In this document: positions 33,907 through 42,301 of the stretch, piece by piece
How the letters are laid out: every line of letters starts with the position of its first letter
Numbering within the stretch: position 1 is the stretch's first letter
Assembly (NCBI RefSeq): GCF_900106775.1
Contig: NZ_FNNQ01000005.1
Span: forward strand, 138,836-202,835
DNA: 64,000 nucleotides
Source: Marininema mesophilum
GTDB lineage: Bacteria; Bacillota; Bacilli; Thermoactinomycetales; DSM-45169
Direction of reading: 5' to 3'
The notes under the pieces: model-generated
Seen by the model: only the letters and a program-made list of their open reading frames with translations
What the model was told of the DNA's origin: nothing
Databases searched by the model: none
Translations under genes and position numbers: made by a program

Positions 33907-34073
33907 ATCATTCGCTCCTTTGCAAAAACAAAAAAAGATAGATCAAGTAAAAGATATCACCCCTCATTTCAATAGATTCATTAATCTTCATTTAAAACAG
34001 AAATGTATAATAAGACAAGATAACATAAGATATATAATGTTTCAACATTTAAATAAAACTATTTTATAAAAAC

Positions 34074-34106
34074 AAAAAAACAAGCGGCTTCACTGCCACT
34101 TGTTTT
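34074..34106 (-). terminator. terminator of the Met/Pro/Gly-rich gene
   Basis: AAACAAGtGGC/GCCgCTTGTTT stem overlapping the stop codon and followed on the minus strand by seven T. Confidence 0.8.
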
Positions 34107-34731
34107 ACTTATTTTCCATAGGAGACACATAGACAATCGCGTCCCAGCGAACATGAAACTTCCGGTCTCCCTTTTCTAGAATCACATGATCGGGATGAAT
34201 GGAGACAACCTCTCCTTCGATACCGCCGATAAAAGTTTCTATTTGAACATCCTGACCTACCACTTGGGACATATGCTGGGCAAGATATCCTCTGCCTCCG
34301 CGTCCTCGACCACGGAACAGCCGTGCTAAGGGAGACTTAAATCCGCCTTCTTGTTTACCTCCTTCTGGTGGTAAGGGAGGCATCATACCGGGCATTCCTG
34401 GCGGCATCTCATCCATGAACCCATGTGGACCTGGGAACATTCCAGGCATCATCCCTGGTTGCATCCATGGCATTCCTGGCGACATTCCAGGCATCCCCGA
34501 TTGCATCCACGGTATTCCAGGTGTCATCCCAGGCGCACCCGATTGCATCCATGGCATTCCTGGCTGGGCCCAAGTCCCTGTTTGCATATTAGGCATTCCT
34601 GGTTGTTGGGTCCACGGTTGCATTCCTGGATAAGAATGCCCTACTGTTGAGGAAACCTGTGCGTCTCCTTCCTCCGCCGCTGCAGCGGAGGTTGACTGTT
34701 TTTCAAAATCAGAAGACCAATTAGTAGTCAC
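34105..34731 (-). CDS. Met/Pro/Gly-rich spore coat-like protein with DUF2642-like end
   Basis: The 208-residue protein has a repetitive middle (about residues 35-125) of units such as PGMPWMQSGMPGM, very rich in methionine, proline and glycine, then a basic RGRGRGGRGY hinge. The C-terminal 65 residues (VVGQDVQIETFIGGIEGEVV...HVILEK...VYVSPM) resemble the small DUF2642 domain of Bacillus spore-associated proteins. I chose the GTG at 34731 because GGGGTGA lies five bases upstream; the GTG at 34740 would overlap that site. A CATAGGCTA -10 element upstream supports mother-cell expression. A methionine-rich surface protein could act as an oxidant sink, which is speculative. Confidence 0.7.
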   Translation of the reverse strand: MTTNWSSDFEKQSTSAAAAEEGDAQVSSTVGHSYPGMQPWTQQPGMPNMQTGTWAQPGMPWMQSGAPGMTPGIPWMQSGMPGMSPGMPWMQPGMMPGMFPGPHGFMDEMPPGMPGMMPPLPPEGGKQEGGFKSPLARLFRGRGRGGRGYLAQHMSQVVGQDVQIETFIGGIEGEVVSIHPDHVILEKGDRKFHVRWDAIVYVSPMENK

Positions 34732-34761
34732 GGTAGTCACCCCATTTTATAGGCTCTCTTC

Positions 34762-34788
34762 TAGCCTATGCAGATGCCCACCATTAGG
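34762..34788 (-). promoter_or_regulatory. SigK-like promoter of the Met/Pro/Gly-rich gene
   Basis: CC-N16-CATAGGCTA on the minus strand; the -10 matches CATAnnnTA exactly, 31 bases before the GTG start. Confidence 0.45.
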
Positions 34789-34817
34789 ACCCAATCAATC
34801 TTGTTTTGATCCCATTA

Positions 34818-35828
34818 TTAGTTAGTAAATTCGATTCCTTGTATCGATGCTAACTCATCCATCAATACACTGAAGTTTTCAAGGGTCAGGGACTGGGGTC
34901 CATCCGATAGTGCTTCTTCTGGTTTTGGATGAACTTCTACCATCAAACCATCTGCACCAGCTGCAATAGCCGCACGGGACATGGGTGCAACGTAACGGCA
35001 AATTCCTGTACCATGACTCGGGTCAACAATAATTGGCAAGTGAGATAAATGTTTAATCACTGGCACCGCCGATAAGTCCAATGTATTTCGAGTGTGGGTT
35101 TCAAAGGTTCTTATCCCTCGTTCACACAAAATAACATGAGGGTTTCCTTCTGATAAAATGTATTCGGCAGACATCAACCACTCTTCAATCGTTGCAGATA
35201 ACCCTCGCTTCAACATGACTGGCTTATTGATTCGTCCTATCTTCTTTAACAGATGGAAGTTTTGCATGTTACGTGCACCTAATTGCAAGATATCCACGTA
35301 TTCAGCCACTAATTCCAGGTTCTCAGGATCCATAACCTCAGAAATGATCGGTAACCCCGTCTCATCCCGCGCTTCAGCCAAAAGTTTCAGGCCCTCTTCC
35401 CCAAGACCCTGGAAGGAGTATGGTGATGAACGAGGCTTGAAGGCTCCACCACGCAGGATATTCCCTCCAGCTGCCTTCACCGCATGAGCACTCTCCAGAA
35501 TTTGCTCCCGGCTTTCTACCGAACAAGGACCTGCCATCATGATCGGGCGCCCACCGCCGATTTCTACGCCCCTTACTTCAATCCGGCTAGGCTCTGGATG
35601 AAAGCTTCTACTTGCCAATTTAAAAGGCTCACTCACTTGCATCACTTTCTCTACCCCAGCAAATCGCTGGACTGGTATCTGTGATAAGATCTGCTTATTT
35701 CCAATCAAGCCTAGAATTGTTTTATCTACTCCTTTGGAATAATGGACCTGTACCCCCTTAGCTTCCAATGTTGTTACAATATGATCCGTTTGTTCTTTTG
35801 TAGCATTTTGTTCTAGCACGATGATCAT
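34818..35828 (-). CDS. aroF: 3-deoxy-7-phosphoheptulonate synthase with N-terminal regulatory domain
   Basis: The 336-residue protein starts with a ferredoxin-like regulatory domain of about 65 residues (MIIVLEQNATKEQTDHIV), followed by a type I-beta DAHP synthase barrel with MAGPCSVESREQI, RGGAFKPRSSPYSFQG and VDPSHGTG. It condenses phosphoenolpyruvate and erythrose 4-phosphate, the first step to aromatic amino acids. The domain layout is that of feedback-inhibited Thermotoga-type enzymes. The ATG at 35828 was preferred to one at 35837, because that codon abuts the AAAGGAGG site. A T-box leader upstream shows tRNA-dependent control. Confidence 0.93.
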   Translation of the reverse strand: MIIVLEQNATKEQTDHIVTTLEAKGVQVHYSKGVDKTILGLIGNKQILSQIPVQRFAGVEKVMQVSEPFKLASRSFHPEPSRIEVRGVEIGGGRPIMMAGPCSVESREQILESAHAVKAAGGNILRGGAFKPRSSPYSFQGLGEEGLKLLAEARDETGLPIISEVMDPENLELVAEYVDILQLGARNMQNFHLLKKIGRINKPVMLKRGLSATIEEWLMSAEYILSEGNPHVILCERGIRTFETHTRNTLDLSAVPVIKHLSHLPIIVDPSHGTGICRYVAPMSRAAIAAGADGLMVEVHPKPEEALSDGPQSLTLENFSVLMDELASIQGIEFTN

Positions 35829-35861
35829 CCTGAACATCCTCCTTTCTTTTTTAATGAAATA

Positions 35862-36143
35862 GAAAAAACCTCGCCCAATAAGGGACGAGGAGTCTCGCGG
35901 TACCACCCTTTTTGAACCGTCAGGTTCCACTTAGGTATGCATACCCATATGGGTACACATCATCCTGTTAACGGAGGACGGCCGGAGGGACACCGTAGAG
36001 ACCCTCTGCTCCAAAGTTGTAATTCAGAAAGTGGTCCGATATCGGCTTCCAGCGCCACCGACTCTCTGGTATCGGGAAACATCCACCTCTTACTGATCTT
36101 CTTCAACGCGTTTAAGCGTATAAGTGATAAAGTGTTGGATTTA
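35862..36143 (-). promoter_or_regulatory. T-box riboswitch (probably tRNA-Tyr) before DAHP synthase
   Basis: The minus strand contains the T-box sequence AAGGGTGGTACCGCG (35910-35896), a terminator CCTCG...CGAGG plus T6 (about 35890-35862), and a Stem I with the AGAGAG...GGTGGCGCTGG motif upstream. The 3' side of Stem I reads CTGAATTACAACTTTGG; in the usual register the specifier codon is TAC (36021-36019), so uncharged tRNA-Tyr would cause antitermination. The specifier register is my reading and less sure than the T-box itself. Confidence 0.88.
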
Positions 36144-36172
36144 ACTTAACACATGAATTTACAGTGTGTCAA
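36144..36172 (-). promoter_or_regulatory. SigA-type promoter of the T-box transcript
   Basis: TTGACA (36172-36167), 17-base spacer, TTAAGT (36149-36144) on the minus strand, directly before the predicted T-box leader. Confidence 0.6.
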
Positions 36173-36264
36173 CGCTCCATGAATATTTCCTTTCATGACC
36201 ATCATCTGCCCTTAAACCTAATTCAGGGTATGGCTCAAACCCAAAAAAGGTGAATACTGACCAT

Positions 36265-36945
36265 CTAACACAAGGAACCTTCTGCTTTTGGATTCATGTC
36301 CACAGGTACGGCTTCAACATACTCATCTTTTGATAACGGTTTTACAAATAGATGAGCGAGTGCATCGTACCCGAGTTGATTTGGATGTACTTCATCAGCA
36401 AAGAAATCATGCCGGTGTAAGAAAACATCAAAGGGATTCACCAGTTGCACATTAAATTTGCGACATAATTGCGCATAGGTAAAGTTCATGGTTTGCAATG
36501 CCTTGGAAGCTACTGCAAAGCCAAGTTCATATGCTGGAACAGGTACATAAAAACCCATCATTTGCACAGAAACTTGAGGGTTGAGGTTTCGAATTAAAGT
36601 GAGTATCTTATCTGCATGGGAGCGTACTCCACGGATAGTTTGAAGTAAATGGTTTAAACTCGCTCCCTCCTCATACCAATCGATAAAATCACAACCACCC
36701 GTTGTAATCGTTATATGAGATACCCGCGGTATCACTTTTCTTAACGCAGCTGTCCCGAGTAACTCATATAACTCCTTTGAAGTCAGCCCCGAGATGCCCA
36801 TATTCTGAACTCGACAATGATCGGTCTTCTGTAAATGACCAAACAACTGCGCTACCAAATGACGATCTGTCTTTTCAGCTCCTACTCCTTCTGTGATGGA
36901 ATCTCCTACAGCAAGATAGGTGATTGGTTGTGTATTCTCACTCAT
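36265..36945 (-). CDS. SGNH/GDSL-family lipase/esterase
   Basis: The 226-residue protein has block I VGDSITEG (nucleophile Ser), a block III-like TTGGCDF, where the usual Asn of GxND is replaced by Cys, and block V DEVHPNQLGY with the Asp/His pair. It has no signal peptide, so it is probably cytosolic or packaged in the spore. It sits 20 bases downstream of spoVAD on the same strand, with an AAGGG site, in the place where spoVAE is often found, so it is probably cotranscribed with the spoVA genes during sporulation. The substrate is unknown. Confidence 0.82.
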   Translation of the reverse strand: MSENTQPITYLAVGDSITEGVGAEKTDRHLVAQLFGHLQKTDHCRVQNMGISGLTSKELYELLGTAALRKVIPRVSHITITTGGCDFIDWYEEGASLNHLLQTIRGVRSHADKILTLIRNLNPQVSVQMMGFYVPVPAYELGFAVASKALQTMNFTYAQLCRKFNVQLVNPFDVFLHRHDFFADEVHPNQLGYDALAHLFVKPLSKDEYVEAVPVDMNPKAEGSLC

Positions 36946-36965
36946 GAAGAACCCTTCTCTCCTAA

Positions 36966-37976
36966 TTAATCCATCTCTAGTGTAACGGCGTGGGCAACAC
37001 AGGGTATCGACTCCCCTTGTTGATAAGAAACTGGGTTCATCAATGCTCCAGTTGCTACAATCATCAACCGTGAAAGATTTCCCCGTTTCATCTCATCGAT
37101 CAAGTGACTATAAGTGACCAGGGCACTACTAGCGCAACCACTTCCTCCAGCGAATGATTGTTGATCTTCGGTATAAATCATCAAACCACAGTCTCTAAAA
37201 TTTTTACCCATATCATAACCTCGCTCAGCGAGAAGTTGGGAAGCGATGGGATGGCCTACACTGGCTAAGTCACCTGTAACGATCAAATCGTAATCCTTTG
37301 GCTCTCGGCCTGTATCTTTAAAATGAGCTTCGATAGTGTCTACAGCAGCAGGAGCCATTGCTGACCCCATATCAAAGGGATTTTTCAAACCCATATCGAC
37401 TACTTTTCCAATCGTAGCAAAACGAACCCTCGGTCCTGATCCTTTTTTTCCAAGAATAGCTGCACCAGACCCTGTGACTGTCCATTGAGCCGTATCAGGC
37501 TTTTGTCCACCGTATTCAGTTGGATACCTGTACTGCCTCTCGGCTGTGCAGTTATGGCTACTTGCAGCCACAACGGCTGTATTACAAAACCCCGCCTCCA
37601 CCAACACTGCTCCCGTGGTTAAAGTAAGCATCGAAGCAGAACAGGCACCGAACATCCCCATAAGCGGAATCTGATGAGTCCGTGCTGTAAAAGAGGCACT
37701 AATATTTTGGTTAAGAAGATCTCCTGCAAGAAAAAGATCAACTTGATCATTGGATAGAGATGCTTTTTTCACGGCATGATCTACAGCATCTTCCATCATT
37801 TTTTGTTCGGCTTTTTCCCAGGAGTCCTGTCCCGCATAGTTATCGGGGTAGATGTGATCCAGTTCCTTTTGTAACAACCCTTCCCCTTCTTTTGGCCCGC
37901 CTACCGCAGCGGACGCTATCACACGTACCTCTCCGTTAAAGGAGAAGGTCCGTTGCCCAATTCGCTTATTTGCCAC
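36966..37976 (-). CDS. spoVAD: stage V sporulation protein AD
   Basis: The 336-residue thiolase-like protein matches SpoVAD in length and sequence: RTFSFNGEVRVIASAAVGGPKEGEGLL, MGMFGACSASMLTL, AERQYRYPTEYGGQKP, YDLIVTGDLASVGHP and SGCASSALV. SpoVAD binds dipicolinic acid and works with SpoVAC and SpoVAE to load it into the forespore. The GTG at 37976 is the likely start, seven bases after GGGGG; the longer frame runs back into spoVAC. It is eleven bases downstream of spoVAC. Confidence 0.95.
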   Translation of the reverse strand: MANKRIGQRTFSFNGEVRVIASAAVGGPKEGEGLLQKELDHIYPDNYAGQDSWEKAEQKMMEDAVDHAVKKASLSNDQVDLFLAGDLLNQNISASFTARTHQIPLMGMFGACSASMLTLTTGAVLVEAGFCNTAVVAASSHNCTAERQYRYPTEYGGQKPDTAQWTVTGSGAAILGKKGSGPRVRFATIGKVVDMGLKNPFDMGSAMAPAAVDTIEAHFKDTGREPKDYDLIVTGDLASVGHPIASQLLAERGYDMGKNFRDCGLMIYTEDQQSFAGGSGCASSALVTYSHLIDEMKRGNLSRLMIVATGALMNPVSYQQGESIPCVAHAVTLEMD

Positions 37977-37987
37977 CACTTCACCCC

Positions 37988-38503
37988 CTAGGTCAGCATG
38001 GTGATTACCGTACGAATAACTCCTACAACAAAGGCAGATACCGTTCCCCACACGATAACGGACCCTGCTAATTTAAACATGTTGCCACCCACGCCCAATA
38101 CATATCCTTCCGTGTAATGCTCCAATGCAGCAGAGGCGATCGAATTGGCAAACCCTGTTACAGGGACTGCAGATCCAGCCCCCGCCCACTGTCCAATATT
38201 GTCGTAAACACCCAATCCTGTGAGAAGACAAGCTAAAAAAATCAAAGTAGCCACTGTCGGATCTCCCGCATGATCGGGCTTAAAACCAAACCACTGGATG
38301 TACATCATCTGTAGTAATTGACCTAATACACAGATGAGACCTCCGATGATGAATGCCTTCAGACAATTGGTGAATAACTTGGGCTTAGGGCGATACTTTC
38401 CAGCAAACTCTTGATACTCTTTTTGTTCCTGCTTCTGTGGTTCAGAACTTGACCCCGACTGATTTCCTTGCTGCCCAGTATCTAATTCCCTGCTCACCGT
38501 CAT
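37988..38503 (-). CDS. spoVAC: stage V sporulation protein AC
   Basis: The 171-residue membrane protein matches SpoVAC: a hydrophilic, Gln/Glu-rich N-terminus, FAGKYRPKPKLFTNCLKAFIIGG, and a C-terminal YTEGYVLGVGGNMFKLAGSVIVWG. It is a mechanosensitive-type channel for dipicolinate in the inner spore membrane. The start is the ATG at 38503, although a GTG at 38494 would also be possible. It forms an operon with spoVAD and the SGNH hydrolase. No spoVAE follows, which is unusual. Confidence 0.95.
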   Translation of the reverse strand: MTVSRELDTGQQGNQSGSSSEPQKQEQKEYQEFAGKYRPKPKLFTNCLKAFIIGGLICVLGQLLQMMYIQWFGFKPDHAGDPTVATLIFLACLLTGLGVYDNIGQWAGAGSAVPVTGFANSIASAALEHYTEGYVLGVGGNMFKLAGSVIVWGTVSAFVVGVIRTVITMLT

Positions 38504-38606
38504 CACTCTCCAAGGTCATACTGTGTGTCCTTTTAGATTTCGATGAAAACCCCCTGATTATACAAGGAAAATGAGCCTGATTCTTCCTGTCCCAGCTTCT
38601 TCTACG

Positions 38607-38640
38607 AAAAAAACCGAAGGCTCAATCATCCCTCCGGTTT
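38607..38640 (-). terminator. terminator of the small membrane-protein gene
   Basis: AAACCG/CGGTTT stem with an imperfect inner stem, followed on the minus strand by seven T, just after the stop at 38650. Confidence 0.65.
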
Positions 38641-38649
38641 CACTACCAT

Positions 38650-38862
38650 TCATTTCACTTCACAAGCGATATCTTGCCACCGTTTACGACAAAGTGCCCA
38701 TCCGCTTATGCACATATAGGCTATGCCAAAACCAAAAACCGCCCATCCCATCGCTTGTTTGCAACGATGCTTCGCCATGGTCTGCTCTTCCCTAAAGAGG
38801 CGACACATCCCCATTAAGGCCATAATCGTTCCTAAAAGTAGAATTTTTTTTCCCTTCCCCAT
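38650..38862 (-). CDS. small two-helix membrane protein (hypothetical)
   Basis: A 70-residue protein with two hydrophobic segments (ILLLGTIMALMGMCRLF and MGWAVFGFGIAYMCISGWAL) separated by a charged loop (REEQTMAKHRCK). The ATG at 38862 has a very strong AAAGGAGGAGG site four bases upstream; a longer open frame to 38952 has no such site. It lies upstream of spoVAC on the same strand but has its own terminator between. The family is not recognised. Confidence 0.65.
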   Translation of the reverse strand: MGKGKKILLLGTIMALMGMCRLFREEQTMAKHRCKQAMGWAVFGFGIAYMCISGWALCRKRWQDIACEVK

Positions 38863-38954
38863 CGGACCTCCTCCTTTACTCTTACTATGGCCGGTTCTTA
38901 ACGCTTTGTTGAATGGAATTTTTACCCGTGATACCGAATAGAATCCACTCATTC

Positions 38955-39003
38955 AAAAAACGTACGGACTTGAAGCATAAAAGCTCCAAGTCCGTACGTT
39001 TTT
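38955..39003. terminator. strong terminator of the CBS protein gene
   Basis: AAAACGTACGGACTTG/CAAGTCCGTACGTTTT stem with a 14-base loop and A/T tracts on both sides, 15 bases after the stop at 39019 on the minus strand. Confidence 0.9.
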
Positions 39004-39018
39004 GGTAATTTCATCAAA

Positions 39019-39462
39019 TCAGGTTAATTGCTCCCCTGGTTCAGGATCAGGGATATTGCTAGAAATGTTGCTTAGGGCGACACCAGCATGGCCAGAAAAG
39101 TTTTGCCGAGCAGCTAAATCTCCAAGTGCGACAATACCTACTAATTGATTATTTTCGATGATCGGTAATCGACGAATCTGATTTTCTGCCATGAGACGGG
39201 AAGCATCATCCACGGACATCTCCGGAGTACCTGTAATCACATTAGCCGTCATCACATCAGCAACAGTTGCGGCTGCATTGTTATTGGCAACTGTACGAAG
39301 GACCACGTCACGATCGGTAATCACCCCTCTCAGTATATTGTTTTCTACTACGGGGATTACACCGACATTATGTTGACTCATCAAATTAGCTGCTTGTTGT
39401 ACCGAATCCTGTGGTGTAACAAATGCCACCTGGCTAGTCATGATATCACGTAATTGGCTCAT
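39019..39462 (-). CDS. two-CBS-domain protein
   Basis: The 147-residue protein is a tandem CBS pair (residues about 1-60 and 65-125). It has DRDVVLR and MAENQIRRLPIIENN, a pattern common in Bacillota CBS proteins such as YhcV. CBS pairs bind adenosine nucleotides or related ligands, but the partner here is unknown. AGGGAGG precedes the ATG at 39462. It is monocistronic. Confidence 0.85.
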   Translation of the reverse strand: MSQLRDIMTSQVAFVTPQDSVQQAANLMSQHNVGVIPVVENNILRGVITDRDVVLRTVANNNAAATVADVMTANVITGTPEMSVDDASRLMAENQIRRLPIIENNQLVGIVALGDLAARQNFSGHAGVALSNISSNIPDPEPGEQLT

Positions 39463-39560
39463 AGGTTGTTCCCTCCCTTTTCAAGAACTATACTTTTAAT
39501 CTCGCACCCTTTTTATACTCCTTCGTGAAAATATTTTTATAGGGCTAATCTATATCACAA

Positions 39561-40250
39561 TTAATCTCTTCTTTTATCTACATATAACTCGCCATTGGTT
39601 TCCATAGCCGCATAAAAAACATTGCGCAGGGAACCTACTGATGCTTTCTTATGTAATTCCTTCATCAACCACTTACCATCTTTCCCTAGATGCCTAAGAT
39701 TTTCATATATGATTTGTCCATCAACAACCAATTCCATCGGTGTTTGCAAGGGCTTTTTGGGTGGCTTAATCCCCATATCTTTTTCGGTTACAGGCTGATA
39801 TTCTGGTTTTAACAGTACAGATATCACTCCAGAACTCTCCAATACCGCTAATTGAACATTGGATACATCAAAGACATCTTTTTCCCTGAGCAGTTGCATG
39901 ATCTCGCTAATGGTAAACCGATTTTTTCTGATATTATTTTCGAGGATTTTCCCATTGGATACGACAATTACAGGATCTCCCAGAAGCCATCGACTTGCTC
40001 GCCTACTTTTCAAAGAGATATAAGAAAGTAAGAAAGTTAAAATCACAAATAATACGAGTCCAAAAAAATGAACCGTCGTATGATCGTCCAAATCTGTCGC
40101 CATATCTGCAGCGATAGAACCAAAAGTAATGCCATTTACATATTCAAAGAACGTCATTTCCGCAATTTGTTGCTTACCCAAGAAAATCGTCAGCACTAAA
40201 ATGGTGCCAAAGGCAAGCACCGTTTGATAAAATACCTCAAAATACATCAT
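39561..40250 (-). CDS. YetF/YcaP family membrane protein (DUF421)
   Basis: The 229-residue protein has three N-terminal membrane segments (FLGKQQIAEMTFFEYVNGITFGSIAADMA between two of them) and a cytosolic C-terminal domain with DPVIVVSNGKILENNIRKNRF and LVVDGQIIYENLRHLGKDGKWL, the features of DUF421/YetF. The Bacillus members, including YetF, YdfS and YdfR, affect spore properties and are found in spore membranes, and the genomic setting near spoVA fits this. There are two adjacent in-frame ATG codons; GGGGTGA lies upstream. Confidence 0.9.
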   Translation of the reverse strand: MMYFEVFYQTVLAFGTILVLTIFLGKQQIAEMTFFEYVNGITFGSIAADMATDLDDHTTVHFFGLVLFVILTFLLSYISLKSRRASRWLLGDPVIVVSNGKILENNIRKNRFTISEIMQLLREKDVFDVSNVQLAVLESSGVISVLLKPEYQPVTEKDMGIKPPKKPLQTPMELVVDGQIIYENLRHLGKDGKWLMKELHKKASVGSLRNVFYAAMETNGELYVDKRRD

Positions 40251-40357
40251 GAAGCTTCACCCCGCTTCTATGGCTGAGATCATGATTATCATTTCCCAAA
40301 AAATACATAATAACTATACCCTTCAATAATAATCCATTTGATTCTTGTGGAAGATAG

Positions 40358-40386
40358 TTGACAAGAAATCATAGACTGTGTATTAT
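40358..40386 (+). promoter_or_regulatory. SigA promoter of the ABC exporter operon
   Basis: TTGACA (40358-40363), a 17-base spacer and TATTAT (40381-40386). It is the clearest housekeeping promoter in the window. Confidence 0.75.
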
Positions 40387-40390
40387 ATCG

Positions 40391-40422
40391 TTAGTACAAT
40401 ATTGAACTAGTTAATTAGTACA
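40391..40422 (+). promoter_or_regulatory. probable operator of the GntR/YtrA-like regulator
   Basis: Two TTAGTACA direct repeats (40391-40398 and 40415-40422) flank an AACTAGTT palindrome just downstream of the -10. A bound repressor here would block the operon, which encodes a GntR protein. Confidence 0.45.
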
Positions 40423-40473
40423 CAAATACAAAAAGATCCTGAGGGATTATCATTCCTTGAAAGGATGACACCG

Positions 40474-41175
40474 ATGATTTCATTGTTGAAGAAAGATTTT
40501 CGAGTCATTCGCTTCCGCTTTTATGGTGTGTTAGTAGCCATCCTCCTCATCAATTTTCTCAGTTATTTCGCTACAAATAACCATATTGGGCTTTCACAAC
40601 TCCCTCTACTCCTCTGCATAGTCTACATCCCTCTATTTGTCTGGGCGAGTCTGCATACAGAGAGTACACAGCTTCATCAATGGCTGCACAGCCCTGCATC
40701 TGCTTGGAAGCTTCTCTGTTCAAAAGTTACCATTGCAATCCTCACCTTTATCCTTGTCTTTGCGCTTAGTGTTTCTATCCTAATAGGACTGTACAGCATG
40801 GGAGATGGAAGCATGGATATCTCCCCTCCCAACAGCACTTTATTGATTTATTTAATCGGGCTGCTCTTCCTATTAATGACTCTATCTATCGTCTCACTTA
40901 TTTGCCTTCTATGGACGATTTATCATTGGCTGCGACGATTTACAGAAAAATGGGCATGGGTCATTACGACACTGTTATTATTTCTCTACATCCGATTGAT
41001 AGGCTTCTTACCAAAAACATTTATGTTCATTGATTTTGTGCAGTTGAGAAAGACAAACTCACTTACCAATGAAAACCTTGAGGCTTTTGTTGGGAATCTT
41101 CTCTTAAACCTCTTAATCATCGCTATCCAATTGGTTGCCGCCTGTTGGATCCTAGATCGGAAAGTTGAGGTGTGA
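40474..41175 (+). CDS. ABC-2 type permease, YtrC/YtrD-like
   Basis: The 233-residue protein has six hydrophobic segments and no soluble domain, and resembles permeases paired with YtrA/YtrB. The ATG at 40474 has AAAGGA eight bases upstream; an ATG at 40465 abuts that site. It is the first gene of an operon with the GntR regulator and ATPase, an order that differs from the ytr operon of B. subtilis, where the regulator comes first. It may protect against cell-wall-active compounds, as that system does. Confidence 0.75.
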   Translation: MISLLKKDFRVIRFRFYGVLVAILLINFLSYFATNNHIGLSQLPLLLCIVYIPLFVWASLHTESTQLHQWLHSPASAWKLLCSKVTIAILTFILVFALSVSILIGLYSMGDGSMDISPPNSTLLIYLIGLLFLLMTLSIVSLICLLWTIYHWLRRFTEKWAWVITTLLLFLYIRLIGFLPKTFMFIDFVQLRKTNSLTNENLEAFVGNLLLNLLIIAIQLVAACWILDRKVEV

Positions 41176-41180
41176 AACTT

Positions 41181-41564
41181 GTGGCTGTGCAATATGAATC
41201 CACTAGCCCTATTTACCTGCAGCTTGCAGAAAAAATCCGCCGGCAGATTCTCCGCCATGAGCTAACACCAGGAGAAAAGTTGCCCTCTGTACGCGATATG
41301 GCCGTTCAATCGAGTGTCAATCCCAATACTGTTCAGCGAACCTATAGTGAATTGGAAAGGATGGGAATCGTGGAAAGTCGACGCGGCCAAGGAACATTTA
41401 TTACCGAAAACGAGGAACGTCTCGAAACCTTACGCGATGAAATGCGTGAAACACAGATCGCATCCTTTGTACAGGGAATGAAAGAGATGGGATTCGCTTC
41501 AGAAGAAATCCTCTCTGGCTTAACCACTTATCTAAACAACAAGAAAGGAGAGAGTAACCAGTGA
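41181..41564 (+). CDS. GntR family repressor, YtrA-like
   Basis: The 127-residue protein has a winged helix-turn-helix (SPIYLQLAEKIRRQILRHEL...LPSVRDMAVQSSVNPNTVQRTYSELERMGIVESRRGQGTF) and a short helical dimerisation tail, the YtrA subgroup. It probably represses its own operon through the TTAGTACA elements. The GTG at 41181 is preferred because GAGG lies ten bases upstream; a GTG at 41172 is too close. It overlaps the permease stop region. Confidence 0.9.
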   Translation: MAVQYESTSPIYLQLAEKIRRQILRHELTPGEKLPSVRDMAVQSSVNPNTVQRTYSELERMGIVESRRGQGTFITENEERLETLRDEMRETQIASFVQGMKEMGFASEEILSGLTTYLNNKKGESNQ

Positions 41565-42265
41565 TCCACCTAGAACAAGTCAGTAAACACTATCTCAAAA
41601 AAGCAGCCCTAAGCGATATCACCCTCTCCTTAACTCCAGGCACGATTACCGGGGTAATCGGTGAGAATGGCAGTGGGAAATCGACGCTCCTTAAGTTAAT
41701 GGCAGGTCTTGTACGACCGACACGAGGCTCGGTCACCTTTGACGGAAAACCAGTCACTCGTCGTATAGCCAGTCACGTATCCTACCTTTCTGAGCAGGAG
41801 ACCTACTATCCCTTTTATACCGTCCAAGAAACGATTGATTGGCAGGCTTCTCAGTTCCCTGACTTCGATCATCAAATTGCAGAAGAGATCCTCCACTTTA
41901 TGAATTTGGATCCTGAGGACCCTGTCAAAAACTTATCCAAGGGGAATCGTGCCAGGGTCAAAATTCTACTTTCCCTTGCACGCAAAGCTCCTTTGATTCT
42001 GATGGATGAGCCTCTCTCTGGTCTGGATCCTATGGTCCGTGATTCGATAATCAAGGGACTGATCTCCTTTGTAGATCTTGAGAAACAGACGTTAGTTATT
42101 ACCACCCATGAAGTCGACGAGATAGAATCGCTTCTTGATCATGTGATTGCCATCAGAGAGGGGAAAATCATTCAATCGATCTCTCTTGAAGACCTACATC
42201 TTGAAGAAGGTGTTAATCTTCGTCAGTGGATGAACCAGACTTATACGAGCTCTACTCGCTCATGA
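41561..42265 (+). CDS. ABC transporter ATP-binding protein
   Basis: The 234-residue ATPase has Walker A GENGSGKST, Q-loop, signature NLSKGNRARVKILLSLA (LSKGN in place of LSGGQ), Walker B LILMDEPLSGLDP and H-loop ITTHE. It belongs to the BcrA/YtrB type and powers the permease encoded first in the operon. The GTG at 41561 overlaps the repressor stop (GTGA), with AAAGGAGAG upstream. Confidence 0.92.
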   Translation: MIHLEQVSKHYLKKAALSDITLSLTPGTITGVIGENGSGKSTLLKLMAGLVRPTRGSVTFDGKPVTRRIASHVSYLSEQETYYPFYTVQETIDWQASQFPDFDHQIAEEILHFMNLDPEDPVKNLSKGNRARVKILLSLARKAPLILMDEPLSGLDPMVRDSIIKGLISFVDLEKQTLVITTHEVDEIESLLDHVIAIREGKIIQSISLEDLHLEEGVNLRQWMNQTYTSSTRS

Positions 42266-42301
42266 GCAGATTGTCACCTTATTGCTCATCTGATTTATTC
42301 G

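Noticed and set aside
35937..36149. Plus-strand ORF of 70 codons upstream of DAHP synthase
   Set aside because: The segment is the T-box leader on the opposite strand.
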